Of a stretch of 64,000 nt of DNA, positions 39,990 through 51,192 are shown one piece after another. The notes below the pieces were generated by a model. It was not told where the DNA came from, did not search any database, and saw nothing but the letters and a program-made list of their open reading frames with translations. The stretch is from Diphasiastrum complanatum (Eukaryota; Streptophyta; Lycopodiopsida; Lycopodiales; Lycopodiaceae). The number at the start of each line of letters is the position of its first letter. Position 1 is the first letter of the stretch. A program made the translations under genes and the position numbers. Location: positions 52,534,728 to 52,598,727 of the forward strand of contig CM055098.1 in assembly GCA_029204225.1 (NCBI GenBank). The letters are read 5' to 3'.

Positions 39990-40222
39990 GTTCCTACTAC
40001 AACCAAAGTGGATTCTGGTGACGCACTAGGTTTAGTCTCAAGATGGGGCACTATGCCTTGGAATGCTTCAAGAGGAAGCAACCTCAAAGTCAAGCCAACA
40101 TTGGACAAGAGGAGGAAGAGAGTTATCAGGACTCACTCATGATGTCAACTTTTTCATCATCAAATGTCAAAGGTGAAGATCCTTGGTGGATAGATAGTGA
40201 GGCTAGCTCCCATGTCGGGTAA
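39990..40222 (+). pseudogene. copia gag knuckle and protease start, M
   Basis: In separate frames one reads KMGHYALECFKRKQPQSQAN, a knuckle with its first Cys pair lost, then GEDPWWIDSEASSHVG followed by TAA at 40220-40222. The protease triad is Asp-Ser-Glu instead of Asp-Ser-Gly. It is the upstream part of the open frame 40223-41557. Confidence 0.7.
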
Positions 40223-41557
40223 AAGGGAGTATTTTTCTCAACTCACACCTTATGTAGGACCTATAAAGTCCATTTTACAGCAAATGATCATGAATGTAAA
40301 GTTGAAGGTGTGGGATCCATTCCCTTATGCTTAGGATCTTCCAAGAAGACTAAGATAGATGGTGTTCTCTTCATTCCTAACATCACTAAGAATTTGCTTA
40401 GTGTTGGTCAACTTTTCGATCATGGTTTCATTGTGGAGTTCTCTACTAATGTATGCAACATCAAGAAGAATGGTAAGATCATAGCAAGAGGAAGAAGGTT
40501 TGGGAGGTTGTTTAAGATTGATTCTTTTGTTGATCCTAACCAATTTGTGATAGTAGCCAAGGAGGACAAGATGACCACAAATGATTTGTGGCACAAGAAG
40601 CTTGGTCACATCAACACCAAGTCTATGGAAGTCAAGTGCAAGGAGGAGCTTGATCTAGGCCTTCCAATATCCATGGAAAAGGAGGAAAAGGTTTGTGAAG
40701 CATGTGCTTTGGCTAAAGCACATAAGTTGCCTTTTTCTTACACTATCACTAAGACTACTCACCCTCTTAAGTTGATTCATTTGGATGTACATTTTGCTAG
40801 CACAAAGGGCAATGGTAGAGCCACAGTGTTTGTAATCTTGAATAATGAATCCTCTAAGAATCATATTGGCAAAGATATGGTTGAGATCAAGGAGGATCTT
40901 GATCAAGAGGAGGAGCAAAATCCGAGAGCTTCAACTATTCCAAGGAGAGCCACAAGAGCAAAGATGGAGCTATCAATGCTCATTTTTGTGGACAAGAAAA
41001 GGCAAATTGGAAAGGGGGTTACATTTTGTACTTCATTTGTTGAGTTTTGTAATGAAGTCCCTTTAAATTCCAAAGTATGGAATGAAAGGTGGTTGTCATA
41101 TCGACTTACTTTTGAGTGTGCTAGAAGTAAGCATGACATTTTCATTCATAAGTTGAAAGATTTTGACTTCATTTTCAAGGAGGAATATTGTGAACCTTGT
41201 ATGAGAGTAATTGAATCATCCTTGAAGGACACTTATATCCATACAAGAGTATTTGGCCTCATTAGTTTCAAGTTCAACAAGCATGTAATGCAAACTGCTA
41301 GTGGTAAGCAATTGTGGACTAGTAAATTTGGCATAAATAATCTTGGTGATTGTTTTATTGACTTAAAAGATCATATTGATAAGGAGAACATCCAGGTTTG
41401 GAGACTTGAAAACAAAGTCCTTGAGAGTCTAGAAGAAGATCATGGTTTGGATCCATGTTTTCATCATCAACACCAAGAGGGAGTGAGCATGATGAAGAAA
41501 AAAGACATCAAGGAGGAACCCAGAAGGAGCACTTGTCTCAAGGCAAAAGATACCTGA
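40223..41557 (+). CDS. copia-derived frame with unrecognised C-terminal half, M
   Basis: The frame is open for 445 codons between stops at 40220 and 41555. Its first half is copia: HFTANDHECKVEGVGSIPLC, VLFIPNITKNLLSVGQLFDH, pre-integrase LWHKKLGHINTKSM and VCEACALAKAHKLPF, then IN start LKLIHLDVHFAST. The core catalytic Asp/Glu blocks are missing. From about 40835 an acidic linker (KEDLDQEEEQNPRA) leads to about 230 residues I do not recognise, including FECARSKHDIFIHKLKDFDF and FKEEYCEPCMRV. The end, EEPRRSTCLKAKDT, resembles the copia hinge before RT, but no RT follows. No ATG lies at the beginning of the frame. Most likely a deleted or recombined element rather than a host gene. Confidence 0.55.
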   Translation, partial: KGVFFSTHTLCRTYKVHFTANDHECKVEGVGSIPLCLGSSKKTKIDGVLFIPNITKNLLSVGQLFDHGFIVEFSTNVCNIKKNGKIIARGRRFGRLFKIDSFVDPNQFVIVAKEDKMTTNDLWHKKLGHINTKSMEVKCKEELDLGLPISMEKEEKVCEACALAKAHKLPFSYTITKTTHPLKLIHLDVHFASTKGNGRATVFVILNNESSKNHIGKDMVEIKEDLDQEEEQNPRASTIPRRATRAKMELSMLIFVDKKRQIGKGVTFCTSFVEFCNEVPLNSKVWNERWLSYRLTFECARSKHDIFIHKLKDFDFIFKEEYCEPCMRVIESSLKDTYIHTRVFGLISFKFNKHVMQTASGKQLWTSKFGINNLGDCFIDLKDHIDKENIQVWRLENKVLESLEEDHGLDPCFHHQHQEGVSMMKKKDIKEEPRRSTCLKAKDT

Positions 41558-41869
41558 ATCTTTATCAATATGAAGGTTTGGGTAAAGAGAAAGGAGCAAC
41601 AAGGAAGTTTATTCATATCTCCCTTTACTCGTCTTATTTTATGTTTGATAAAAAACATGTCATGTATTTGGCAAAGTCCTTTGATGATGCTAGTATGAAC
41701 ATTGTTTTTCATCCTATATCTTATGATGATGAAATAATGATTATTACTACTTTGATTCAAGTTTCAAATATGTATTCAAAGGCCTCATCTTGTGATCCAT
41801 TCACTCTTGAATTTCCAAGGAATGAAGACCTTCATTGGAAGGATGCCAAGTTGGAGTTCATTGTTTTGG

Positions 41870-42505
41870 TGGCTGCAAACTATTGCTTGATATTGCTTTT
41901 AATGGCCCGCTTGAGCTCACCAAAGACTGTCTTGAACCAATTAAAGGGTTCTAGTGGCTGGCTATCAAGCTTATAATTGGATTCTACTATGTGATACAGA
42001 ATCTGAGAAGATATGCGCTCCTTCTTGAGGTTGCCAACCATCAGGAAGTTATTCAATAGTTGTGCAGCGACATGGATAACAGGGTCATGGATGCATTCTA
42101 ACAGGTAGCTGTCATTTGTCCAATACAGTTCATCATAGGTGTCCATAAAGGTCTTATGACACTCTTGGCATGCTTATAATTGGGCAAAGGTTGTGTGCCA
42201 GAAGAGATGCCTATGGCTGCAATGGCGGCCTCTGTCACACGCACCTTGCGTGTAGCGGTCTGGTAGGTAATATAAAATTTGGCTTTGGCCTCTGTCTAGG
42301 TGCTAAAGGCCATGGGTATGAATCCCATATTGATTTTCCCACTAAAGATGCGCTCATGGATCCCCATTGCGGTGAGCAAAGGCTCAACAAGGTTCATCCA
42401 TTCAGCCACCATGCTTGTGCTAGGGAGTATCATGATGTCCGTCTTGGTCGGAACGCCACGATGAATGACATATCACGGAGACTGACTGATATCAGTGAAA
42501 GACAT
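41870..42505 (-). pseudogene. unclassified broken coding region N
   Basis: From an ATG at 42505 the minus strand reads MSFTDISQSP, a stop at 42473-42475, then VIHRGVPTKTDIMILPSTSM, AEWMNLVEPLLTAMGIHERI, a stop at 42296-42298, and KFYITYQTATRKVRVTEAAI. After a shift near 42150 it continues in the frame 42146-41880: MDTYDELYWTNDSYLLECIH, PLEPFNWFKTVFGELKRAIK. The composition is protein-like over about 210 residues, which argues for a former gene or element protein. I do not recognise the family. Neighbours are copia remnants, so an element-encoded accessory or gag-like protein is possible. Confidence 0.5.
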
Positions 42506-43129
42506 GGTAAAGAAAAGCTGAAAACTAAAGGTAATTGGTACGAGTGTGTATCAAAAACCAGTATGGAAGATTCATGAAGTTTTGGTCGCTGGAAAATTTG
42601 GCAAGAGCTCCGCTAGCAAAATTAAATCGAATTATGTCCTTTTATAGGCTGATTTGGAGGGTCCATTAGACAATTTACTAGCTGGGCTATTCTAGACAAA
42701 AATTTGTAGGCATGTTCAGTACTGTGAAAATAGCTTATAAAAATCTCGGCGAAGGTTTCAGAGGTAGTGAACTGATTATCTGACGAAGGTTCATCCTTCG
42801 CCTAAGGACATCATTCGCCCGAGTACTGTAATAAATGGAAATTTTGATGATCGGGTCCTTTGCCGCCAACCTAATTTTGGCATTTTGAATCCATCTGTCA
42901 GGTCGACGAAAGTTAATAAGGACTGTAGGATGCTCGACAAAGGTTCCCAAAATGGTAAGTTTTTGAACATTCACCTAACTCAAAAACAGGTATCATTTTT
43001 AGAAAGGAACCTTCACCCAACTCAGTATAGGTATATCTGAGGTGGATGTATGATCTAAAATCTCGGCGAAGGTTTCTAAGTCTGTATATACAAATATTGA
43101 CCCAAAAAGTTATTTTCTAAGTTTTTTTC
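42506..43129. other. no recognisable gene; short repeated phrase
   Basis: Non-coding, but the phrase aatctcggcgaaggtttc occurs twice (about 42742 and 43059) and ccttcgcc/cctaactc words recur (42790, 42970, 43010), suggesting old internal duplication. Confidence 0.4.
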
Positions 43130-43920
43130 CTAAAAATTATCTTCTGAAAATACTTTCCTTCCCAGCAGTGTGAAGATCTCATGGCCTCTTTCATCTTTCA
43201 GTCCAGGGAATGTGGACTCGTCGAACTTCACATCTCTACTCGAAACAACCTTCTTCGTGGTTGCATCGTAGAGTCTGTACACATGTGTTCCATTCAAGTA
43301 GCCGACCATGATTGTTTGTTCGGATTTGTCATCGAGCTTGTTTCTCTTTTCCTTTGAAATGTGCTTGTATGCTGCACATCCAAACACTCGTATGTATGAT
43401 AGATCAGGCTTTCCGCCTGTCCACATTTCGTATGGTATTTTGTTCTCTAGCGTTGTCGTCGTGGATCTGTTTTGCAGGTGTACAGTTGTAGCTATTGCTT
43501 CGGCCCAGAATTGACCTAACAATTGAGCCTGTGACATCATGCATTTGGCTCCATCGACTAGCGTTCTGTTTTTTCTTTCTGCCACACTGTTGTATTCTGG
43601 TGTGTATGCAGGAGTGAACTGGTGTTCGATCCCCTGTCCAACTAGTTGTCATCCCACCGTATTGATTGCAGCTGATTGTGAAGGTGCATGACTGAAGCTG
43701 CAGTCCTCACTTCATACTTCTGCTTCAATCTTTCCCATGCTTCATGGTTGCTTTCGTAGTCTTCAATCTGCATGAATAGATCTTCATTTATAGACGAAAC
43801 GATGATTGCCATTGCGCGCTCATCATTTCTGATCCATTCAGCTCTCCTTGGGTCTCCCTCTGGAGGCTGCACCTCTGAGAGCTCGGTCACCGACCGGATG
43901 CCTTCGCCCTTCAGGAGTGT
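43130..43920 (-). pseudogene. copia P: gag N-part joined to integrase C-part
   Basis: The frame 43890-43642 is gag (RAEWIRNDERAMAIIVSSIN, HEAWERLKQKYEVRTAASVM). It is joined near 43640 to integrase: HQFTPAYTPEYNSVAERKNR with the catalytic Glu, then GQFWAEAIATTVHLQNRS, YIRVFGCAAYKHISKEKRNK and YRLYDATTKKVVSSRDVKF in the frame 43585-43130. The gag C-part, protease and most of the integrase core are deleted and the joint is out of frame. RT is absent. The primer site and LTR to the right complete the 5' end. Confidence 0.85.
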
Positions 43921-44050
43921 TTTGATTTTGAATTTTCAGATTCTGTAACTTGCACCATCAAGACTGATTGCTACTCTGGTCTGGATTATCGTAGCCATAT
44001 TGTGTTGTTTGGAAGAATCACTACTGGGATATCAGTAGCGATAACAAATC

Positions 44051-44063
44051 CGCTCTGATACCA
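44051..44063 (-). promoter_or_regulatory. primer binding site, initiator tRNA-Met, P
   Basis: On the minus strand TGGTATCAGAGCG directly follows the LTR end TTCCGCAACA. It is an intact plant copia primer site and fixes the orientation of element P. Confidence 0.93.
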
Positions 44064-44823
44064 TGTTGCGGAAGCGAGAGACTGTTTCGTGTTCGTCTCC
44101 TCTCTCTTTTGATTCGCGAACAATCTTCTGTCTTTGAATTTTCTTTTCGTGCGAAAGCTCTTACAGGATCCCAGACACGCGACTACGCATCACAAAACAC
44201 ATTCTATTCTAGAAATCAAGACACACAGCACAAGACAAAGAGATACATGAAAATAGAGCGACTATATTATTAGTTTGGTTTTGAAGCGAGATCGTCAGTG
44301 TCCCGCTCATTGGCGGATTGACACTCTACTCTTACGTTGTGTTCTGCTCATTGGCAGACTTTCATGCACAGCTATGGTATTTTTGCTTTCTTACTCTATT
44401 CGCTACGTCTCTCTCTGTCTCTTACAGATCTCTATATCCACTCTCTTCTTGTTATGACCCAGAGAGGATTGTTTATACCTCCACTGTGTGGAGTTTTACA
44501 AGATAGCTAAACGTAGAATCACAAGACTAGTTAACGCTAATCAACTAATTTCAGCTGGGCGTGTAGCCCGTTGAGCTGCCAACTGGCAGCGTGAAAGATT
44601 TCTCTTCATGTTTGTTTCGTAATCTCGTGTTTTCTTTCGTTCTTTTCGTTTCTTTTCATAGTTTTTGTTTTGCGCCCCTTTTGCAGTTTGCGATCCTGGA
44701 GGTGTGTTTACGGTTCGCGAATGATTTGCTAATCGTTCGTTCTTCGAGTCAAAGACACGTTGACTGTCAGGAATCGTTCTCGTTCGACCTTTGTGTCTTG
44801 TTCGTGCCGCGACAAAGTTGCAA
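44064..44823 (-). repeat. 5' LTR of copia P
   Basis: The plus-strand left end is TGTTGCGGAAGCG at the primer site. The right end is placed near 44823 (...AAAGTTGCA), where gypsy Q integrase coding resumes. It contains pyrimidine-rich TTTCGTTC words. The outer end is inferred from the start of gypsy sequence, not from a target duplication. Short frames inside it (44275-44506, 44591-44839) are not genes. Confidence 0.7.
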
Positions 44824-44825
44824 GA

Positions 44826-45700
44826 TTCACCATTTCTGACATGTTGCAGAGAATCTTGTTGGAAGATTCAGCTTGGCCATTACCCCTCGGAGTACTAAAC
44901 CGATGAACTACGAAAAAGTCTTCCAACAGACACTTTATTGTTTCATTCACAAAATGTGTTTCACGATCACTAACAATCTCGATAGGACATCCAAATCTAG
45001 TATTAAAATTTTCATAAAGAAACTTAGCCGTTGATTTTGCATCTGCAACTCGAACTGCTTTCGCTTCAACCCACTTGGTCATATAGTCAGTTGCAACAAT
45101 GATATATCTGGCCTGAGATCCTCTTGTCGCTGGATGAAAAGGACCAACATAGTCAAGTCCCATTTCTCGAACAATGCTTGCGATAAAACTGGATGTAAAG
45201 GCTCATAATTCTGTCAAGTAGGACGATGTGCACGTTGACAAACATCGCATGACTCAATATAATTTTCTGTATCTTTGCGAGGTGTAGTCCACCAATACCC
45301 TGATTGTAAGAGTTTGCGAACAATGATAACTGTTGAAAAATGTCCTCCGCCCATGCCATCATGAGAAAACATGATAAGTTCAGGTACTTCATGCGCAAAT
45401 CTTCGTAAAATATCATTCATTTCTCGGCGATACAATTGTCCAGCAATCAATTAATAAGGTTGTGCCTTATGAATTTATTGTCTCTTATGTACTTTTGTCA
45501 ATGAGTCATTCAATTGGCCAAGCATAAGATATTCAACAATATATATTGCCCACTCAGGTACTGCTTTTACGTAAAATAATGCAGCATCTGGTAATTCATC
45601 ATCCACTTCAGTATTAATAGGCGCTGATTCAATCCTTGAAACATGGTCGGAACAAGATTCACTACTTTATCAACTTAAATGCAATTACATAGCATACGTC
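44826..45700 (-). pseudogene. gypsy integrase Q
   Basis: The frame 45163-44826 is the integrase core: GLDYVGPFHPATRGSQARYI with the first catalytic Asp, KWVEAKAVRVADAKSTAKFL, GCPIEIVSDRETHFVNETIK with the second Asp and STPRGNGQAESSNKIL with the Glu. Upstream the frame 45450-45214 is the HHCC finger (DGMGGGHFSTVIIVRKLLQS ... ESCDVCQRAH). The RNase H tail DHVSRIESAPINTEVDDE lies near 45650. The copia P LTR abuts the C-terminal side, so the end of integrase is missing. The lineage differs from E and F: no chromodomain is seen. Confidence 0.87.
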
Positions 45701-45748
45701 CAATCTTCCCAACCATGGCTTACTTTTCTAGCAATACTTTCCTATTGA

Positions 45749-46025
45749 GTTTATGGCAATGCCTTCGCAACTATGAGAAGAACAACCTACAATTCCCTAG
45801 TGTGACCAAGTGGATTCCTTTGTGGGAGGGTCAAGTTGATTAGAACTTAGACCTAAAAGGGGAGACACTCCACTTCAATGAGCACCCATTTATGGCAACA
45901 CCTTTGCAGCTCTAAGGATAACAACTTGCAATTGCCTAGTGTGACAAAGTAGATTTCGTTGTGCGGTCGAGTTGATTCAAACTCATATTTGAAAGTGAGA
46001 CATTCCAATTCATAAAGCACCCATG
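45749..46025. repeat. two-unit tandem repeat, about 140 bp per unit
   Basis: Two diverged units start tatggcaa (45752, 45891) and share ctagtgtgac, gagaca(c/t)tcca and gagcaccca/aagcaccca. No coding seen around it; 46026-46780 likewise has no recognised gene. Confidence 0.8.
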
Positions 46026-46779
46026 TCCTACGCAAATATTTTCTCATTTCTAATATTTTGGAAACAAACAGGTGTTGATAATGTGGTATATGGCCTCATG
46101 GTCTGTAGATTTGGTGCTCAATTCATTTCTTGTGTAAAATATGCACAAGAAGTGTGTAGAATTTACATAACCGTGATTTTGAGGAGCCCACATGAGTCAT
46201 TTTCGAACCAATACATGTGGAGGATGTTAGGTGTTTGCTCGAGGATGATGTGGTAGTATGGTATTATCATCTCTAGATTTAGTGATAGATTCATTGAAGG
46301 TTAGGTAGAAATTTTCTTTTTATTTTCCTTTGTGATTGGTCTCATTAGCTAATGTCACCAAGGCTTCATGATGACATCACAGGGAGATTAGGGATGCAAA
46401 CGTACAAATTTTGTCCAAGTGAGATTAGCAATAGGAAGGTTACGAGCCCAGAAAATGCATTTAAAAATAAAATTCATTAATTTGTGGGGTCAGCTGTTAA
46501 TTAGCACTAGGAATGTTACATGCCCACAAAATGTTTTTGACGAAAGAGAAATTGTCACTAAGGAGTGGGACCAGCTGGTCTTTGCTAATTTGCATGAGAA
46601 TGGGATGAATATTGCCAATTAGCGAAGGAGAGAAATCCCGCTTTTTTTTAATATAGGATGAGAAAACACATCAATGATCAATGGACAAAATGATGAGAGC
46701 AACTAGATGTGGAGAGAGTTGGATAAGTTGGGAGCTAATAAGTTGCGTTGGAATTGGACCAGAATTAAAAGAATCCTAA

Positions 46780-47406
46780 AGAAATGGGCATGCTGGTTCT
46801 CCCCTGCTCTGGTCTGGTCTGCTGTGAGCCGGGGCCGGTCTGCTTCCTCTGCTCTGCTCCTAAGCTCGCACGCGTGAGAGAGTACGCGTGCCTGAGCTTT
46901 CCTTTTCTCGCGTCCTGTCCTCATTATCGCAATCGCAATCCCAGCCTGCTCATCCTCCCTCTCCTCCCCAATGCCCATCCTTGTATGCTCTCGCCGTTAG
47001 CTACGGGTCGCCATTGCATTCATGATCGGGTTTCCCTCAGCAAGAACCTCCTGCTCCTGGGTCTGAATAAAACAAATAATCAATCAACTCATTCTGGATG
47101 AGCAGGGCTAATCTAATCCTCTGCCACCCATCAAAGTCTTCTTCTATTAATGTAAGCCATCAAAGTTTTAGACACCCAGTCTTTGGGTTGATGAGGATCT
47201 AGGCATCAGCTCAGAAACTTGCTCTTAGGATTGATTACTTACATTATACACAGGTTGTCATATATGCCAGACCTAGCTTCAGCTGTAGTTTGATTTATGG
47301 TGAGTGCTAGTCTAAATTAGACCTATAGTAGGATAGGTTCTCAGGATTAAGCTTGGCCTGCAGTAAGATAGGTTGAAAGAATAAGCTTGGTTTATTCTGA
47401 ACTGAG
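46780..47406 (+). promoter_or_regulatory. putative promoter and 5' leader of the cyclin gene
   Basis: GC content rises at about 46790-46985 relative to the AT-rich surroundings, as expected near a promoter. No convincing TATA box was placed. A 105-codon frame at 46784-47101 could be an upstream ORF if transcribed. Two 35-bp near-copies (agtaggataggtt... and agtaagataggtt..., each ending in ttaagcttgg or ataagcttgg) occupy 47327-47396 just before the start codon. Transcription start unknown. Confidence 0.4.
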
Positions 47407-49092
47407 ATGGATCATATGGAAGGGTTACTGTGCGCCGAAGAATTGATTGGAAGTCCATTAATCCGTGAGAATGCTGAGTTCGATTATAGTAGCTCCTCTG
47501 GCGATCATCATGAGGATGGAGATCGTAGTTTCTTTACCGATTTTCCTGTACAGGATGAGAACGCGATAATGTGTCTTTTCGAGAAAGAGGTGTGTCACAT
47601 GCCTGATACAGGTTACATTGCTTCCTTACAAGCTGAGGATGCTTCCGGAGTCAGGTTGCAGGCAGTCGACTGGATGTTCCAGGTACAATGAAATATAGAA
47701 GGCGTATCGTAGTTTGAAGCTAAATCGATTTACGGATGTTCTTGATTATGCAGATATCGATGATTTGACTTTGCTATGAACAGGTTCGCAAGCGTTATGA
47801 CTTTGGTCCGCTGACAATTGCTCTGGCTGTAAACTATTTGGACCGATATTTAGCAAACTATTTTCTGGAGAAGGTGATGCATTTTTCCCGCTACCTTCTT
47901 CTTATTTTGAAAAACGTTGCACACGCATCTTATCTCAATAGTGTCAGCATTAGTATATGTCATTTTACTGATTCTCAACAACACTAATACGTAAATTTCC
48001 ATTGTTCAGCGACCCTGGAAAGCTTGGATGCTCCAACTCCTTTCCGTTGCTTGTCTATCTTTAGCCGCAAAAATGGAGGAAGTGCACGTACCAACGTTAC
48101 AAGATTTTCAGGTAGGCTTTGCAGGCCGTCCAATGCTATCTTACATCAGTTGTCATTCAATGTGCTTTTCGTCAACCACGCGCAAAACGCATTGGGTTTA
48201 CTTTGCTCTATCTTTTACAGATTGAAGGCCTGGAACATATTTTTGATGACATTACCATTCAGCGAATGGAACTAGCCGTCTTAAGCTCTCTTGGTTGGCG
48301 TATGAGCTCGGTAACAGCCTTTGCTTACGTCGATTTCTTGCTTCACAGAGTTAACATTGGGAAGCATCAGCAGAGATCCATTATGAATCGTGTCACAGAA
48401 CTCCTCCTGGAAACTTTATCAGGTAGCGATCACAATGCAGTTGTGACAATTATGAAAGACGTCTACCAACGGACGTACATTCTTATTTGGCATAGGTTAT
48501 ATCCACTGACAAGATAATGAATGCTTATAGAACCGTATCTTGCAGAAACCGCTTTTACTAATTACCGTCCATCAATAATCGCAATCTCTGCCACAAGTTG
48601 TGCCATTGAGGAATTACTTCCCTTACAAGCCGAGATGCACAAACGTACTCTTCTTCAGCAATTCCCGATAGAAAAGGTTGATATATTATAGGCGTTAGTC
48701 TTTTTCTCATTGTGTACATTTTATGCGATTATTGACGCAGTTGTCACTTGGGATGTTCTTGCTTCCATTGGTAGCACGATTCACTAATACAAGGAGGGTC
48801 TCCTTTTCCGATGCCGCAGGATACATTAGAGAGATGCTACGGACTGATGGAAGAGTTGGTCGTAGATCCGCTTTGTGCTTCGGTCTCATCCAGCGGTGTC
48901 TCTAGAGAAACCTCGCCATCCAGTCCAGTTACTGTTGTGGAGCTGTGTCAAATGGAAGAGAAAATTGAAAATATTGGAAGATGTTGTTGCAAGAGTTTAT
49001 GGTTGAGAACTCAATCTACTAGCAGTAGCGATATGCTTTTCGGATTTCAAATACTGACCAGAAAACGCAAGATTGAGGAGGTTTTATACTGA
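47407..49092 (+). CDS. CYCD: D-type cyclin, six exons, 362 residues
   Basis: Exons 47407-47682, 47784-47873, 48010-48111, 48221-48422, 48531-48676 and 48820-49092 join in frame, with GT-AG introns of 101-143 bp. The start is the first ATG after an in-frame TGA at 47398-47400. Residues 7-11 are LLCAE, the LxCxE motif by which D cyclins bind retinoblastoma-related protein. The cyclin N box spans about residues 50-180: LQAVDWMFQ, DFGPLTIALAVNYLDRYLAN, SLAAKMEE (conserved Lys) and RMELAVLSSLGWRMSSVTAF. The cyclin C fold follows, about 185-290 (RPSIIAISATSCAIEELLPL). The tail SRETSPSSPV offers proline-directed phosphorylation sites. In known plants such cyclins activate CDKA at the G1/S transition in the nucleus. 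Nothing suggests inactivation. Confidence 0.93.
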
Positions 49093-50860
49093 ATTGGAAG
49101 ACGTGGAGGTGCTGGACACTAGAACATCTCATCCCAAGGAAGCGATATCATGGAAGCTGTTCTGAAGTCCAACACCAGCCGAAATTCTTTATTTATTACG
49201 TTGCTATTGAAGTCTCAGCAAGATTGTGCGCTACTTATTTAGTTCCGTTGCTCCAAATGGTGCTACTTTTTTTTTGAAAGCTCTCTGCAGTTTACTAATA
49301 AGCTGGTTAGTTTCCTGCACAGTTCTTTTTCCATTACGTGCCTTCTAACACCTAAGTAACGGGTGCCTTTGAACGCTAACGGCTTGGTACTTTACTTGGC
49401 GTCAGAATGAGATATTTTCTCTTTTGTTTTCGGGCAATATCCCCATAGCAAGACTTTATTCCTCATCCAGCAATGGAGAAACCGAAAATGCCGTATTATC
49501 TCAGAAAGTTTATGTAGTGTCTTTGTTAGCACTGTTTTATGCAATGTCGTATCCAGCAAAGGGAAAATACTGGAAAGGGCGACTATTGACCAAATTATTG
49601 GATCAGAGTACGTGCATTGCAAATTATGCTGTGTGTAACTGGAAAATTGTAACTACTTGCTCATACTTCAATGCGTTGTACTACTGATGTGAGGTTTTAA
49701 GCCGGCAATAGCTTTGTTCTTGGTTTAGAAATCACGCAGTGCTGCTAGCACGTCTCATGGCTATAATGCAACACACAGAAACATACTTCGACGAGGGGGA
49801 TAAATGGCTGCCTTTTTATGATGATTTCAATGTTAGTTAATTCTTTTATGTTAAATTGGACATTGTTTTGTTACCCTCCACTGCATATATATGGTCACAA
49901 TTTCAGCACTTCACTGAATATCACGCCGGATCGAAAAAGATATTCCAATAGTCTCAACTAAGAAGTCGAGATTCCTGCTAAAGTTGTTCTAGGCAAGCTC
50001 TAAGGGTGGTATCTTTTTCCTTACAAGCAGAAACTTGTTCTCAACTTTGCCGTATTCTCAGCAACGTGATCGCAAATTGGCATTCGCCGTTTTCTGATGA
50101 TTTTCGCACAATAACGCCAGCTAAATTTTCATCGTGAAAGAGTTTGTATTGATGGAAGCTATAAGCGGATAATCTGCTTTGACCTCAGAGAAAGTCGACG
50201 TTTCAAGGATTTGCATCAAAGCTGCTGAATACATTCGTTACAATTTACGAAGTCTTCAAAGATTCTCGGAAAACTAGAGGTATCAGGCATCCAGCTCTGA
50301 TAACAGCCCCGTCACATCAATGCTCATAAGTCCAAGAAGGTCAAATGAAGACTCTTTTAGTTGTTTTTTGTTTTAGTTTTGCAAAGATAACACTTAGCAC
50401 TAACATTATTATGTGAATTATTTACATGACGGATTATAAGGCCAAGCTTACAGCTCAAGAGGGTAGATACTAAAGATTGCATTGCTTTTATGTATGGGAG
50501 AGCAAAATCAAGCCATTTTTATGGAGGATGACCAAGTGGTAAGGTTGTGAAAGGTCGTTGGAAATTCCAACTTTACCATAACCAATAAGTACGTTTTGCT
50601 TTATGTGTCCCCTTCTCAGACTAAGCATAATGAGCCTTTTCAACTAAGCATAAGGTTTAGCACACTTGCTTATGCTAATTCTGTTTTTCAGCTGCTCTAC
50701 TAGTTTCATAATGGTGATAAAAAGCCACAATACCTGTTACACGCTAATGACATTCTACCCCGCAAGGAGTCCTAAGTGAGTGAGGCCCATTCACTTACTA
50801 GTCCTTACCATAGCATAGAGAATGTCATATACCTAGCTCCTTTCATAATACTTAAAAGAT
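49093..50860. other. cyclin 3' flank and unassigned sequence
   Basis: Begins with the presumed 3' untranslated region (no clear polyadenylation signal placed). A plus-strand frame at 49424-49687 has no recognised domain. No other gene is supported. Confidence 0.4.
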
Positions 50861-51150
50861 TTGTGTCCTTGTATTTTTTGAAATGCATTAATTTGATAAA
50901 AGAGAGTCAATAATACTCAATATGGCTTGAGGTAGTAAAAATCTTGAAGGGCTCATAGAAAGTGCCATATAAAGTTTCATAAACCACATGTCACAAAAAG
51001 TAGGCGGTCCCCACACTAGGGGATGTGGGAGAGAAAACAGCAAGAGGCAACTCCTATGTGGTCCCCATTCTTTTAGAGAGAGAAAGACTAGAGTGGGGTC
51101 ATAGAGACAAGAAAAAGAGAACTCATAGTAAGTGGTTCCAACCCCGCTGG

Positions 51151-51192
<42 letters not shown>

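Noticed and set aside
42300..42335. Text resembling a tRNA T-arm (gggtatgaatccc)
   Set aside because: No acceptor, D or anticodon arms fit around it, and it lies inside the broken coding region N.
46784..47101. 105-codon frame upstream of the cyclin
   Set aside because: GC-rich composition opens frames on both strands here; kept only as a possible upstream ORF, not as a gene.
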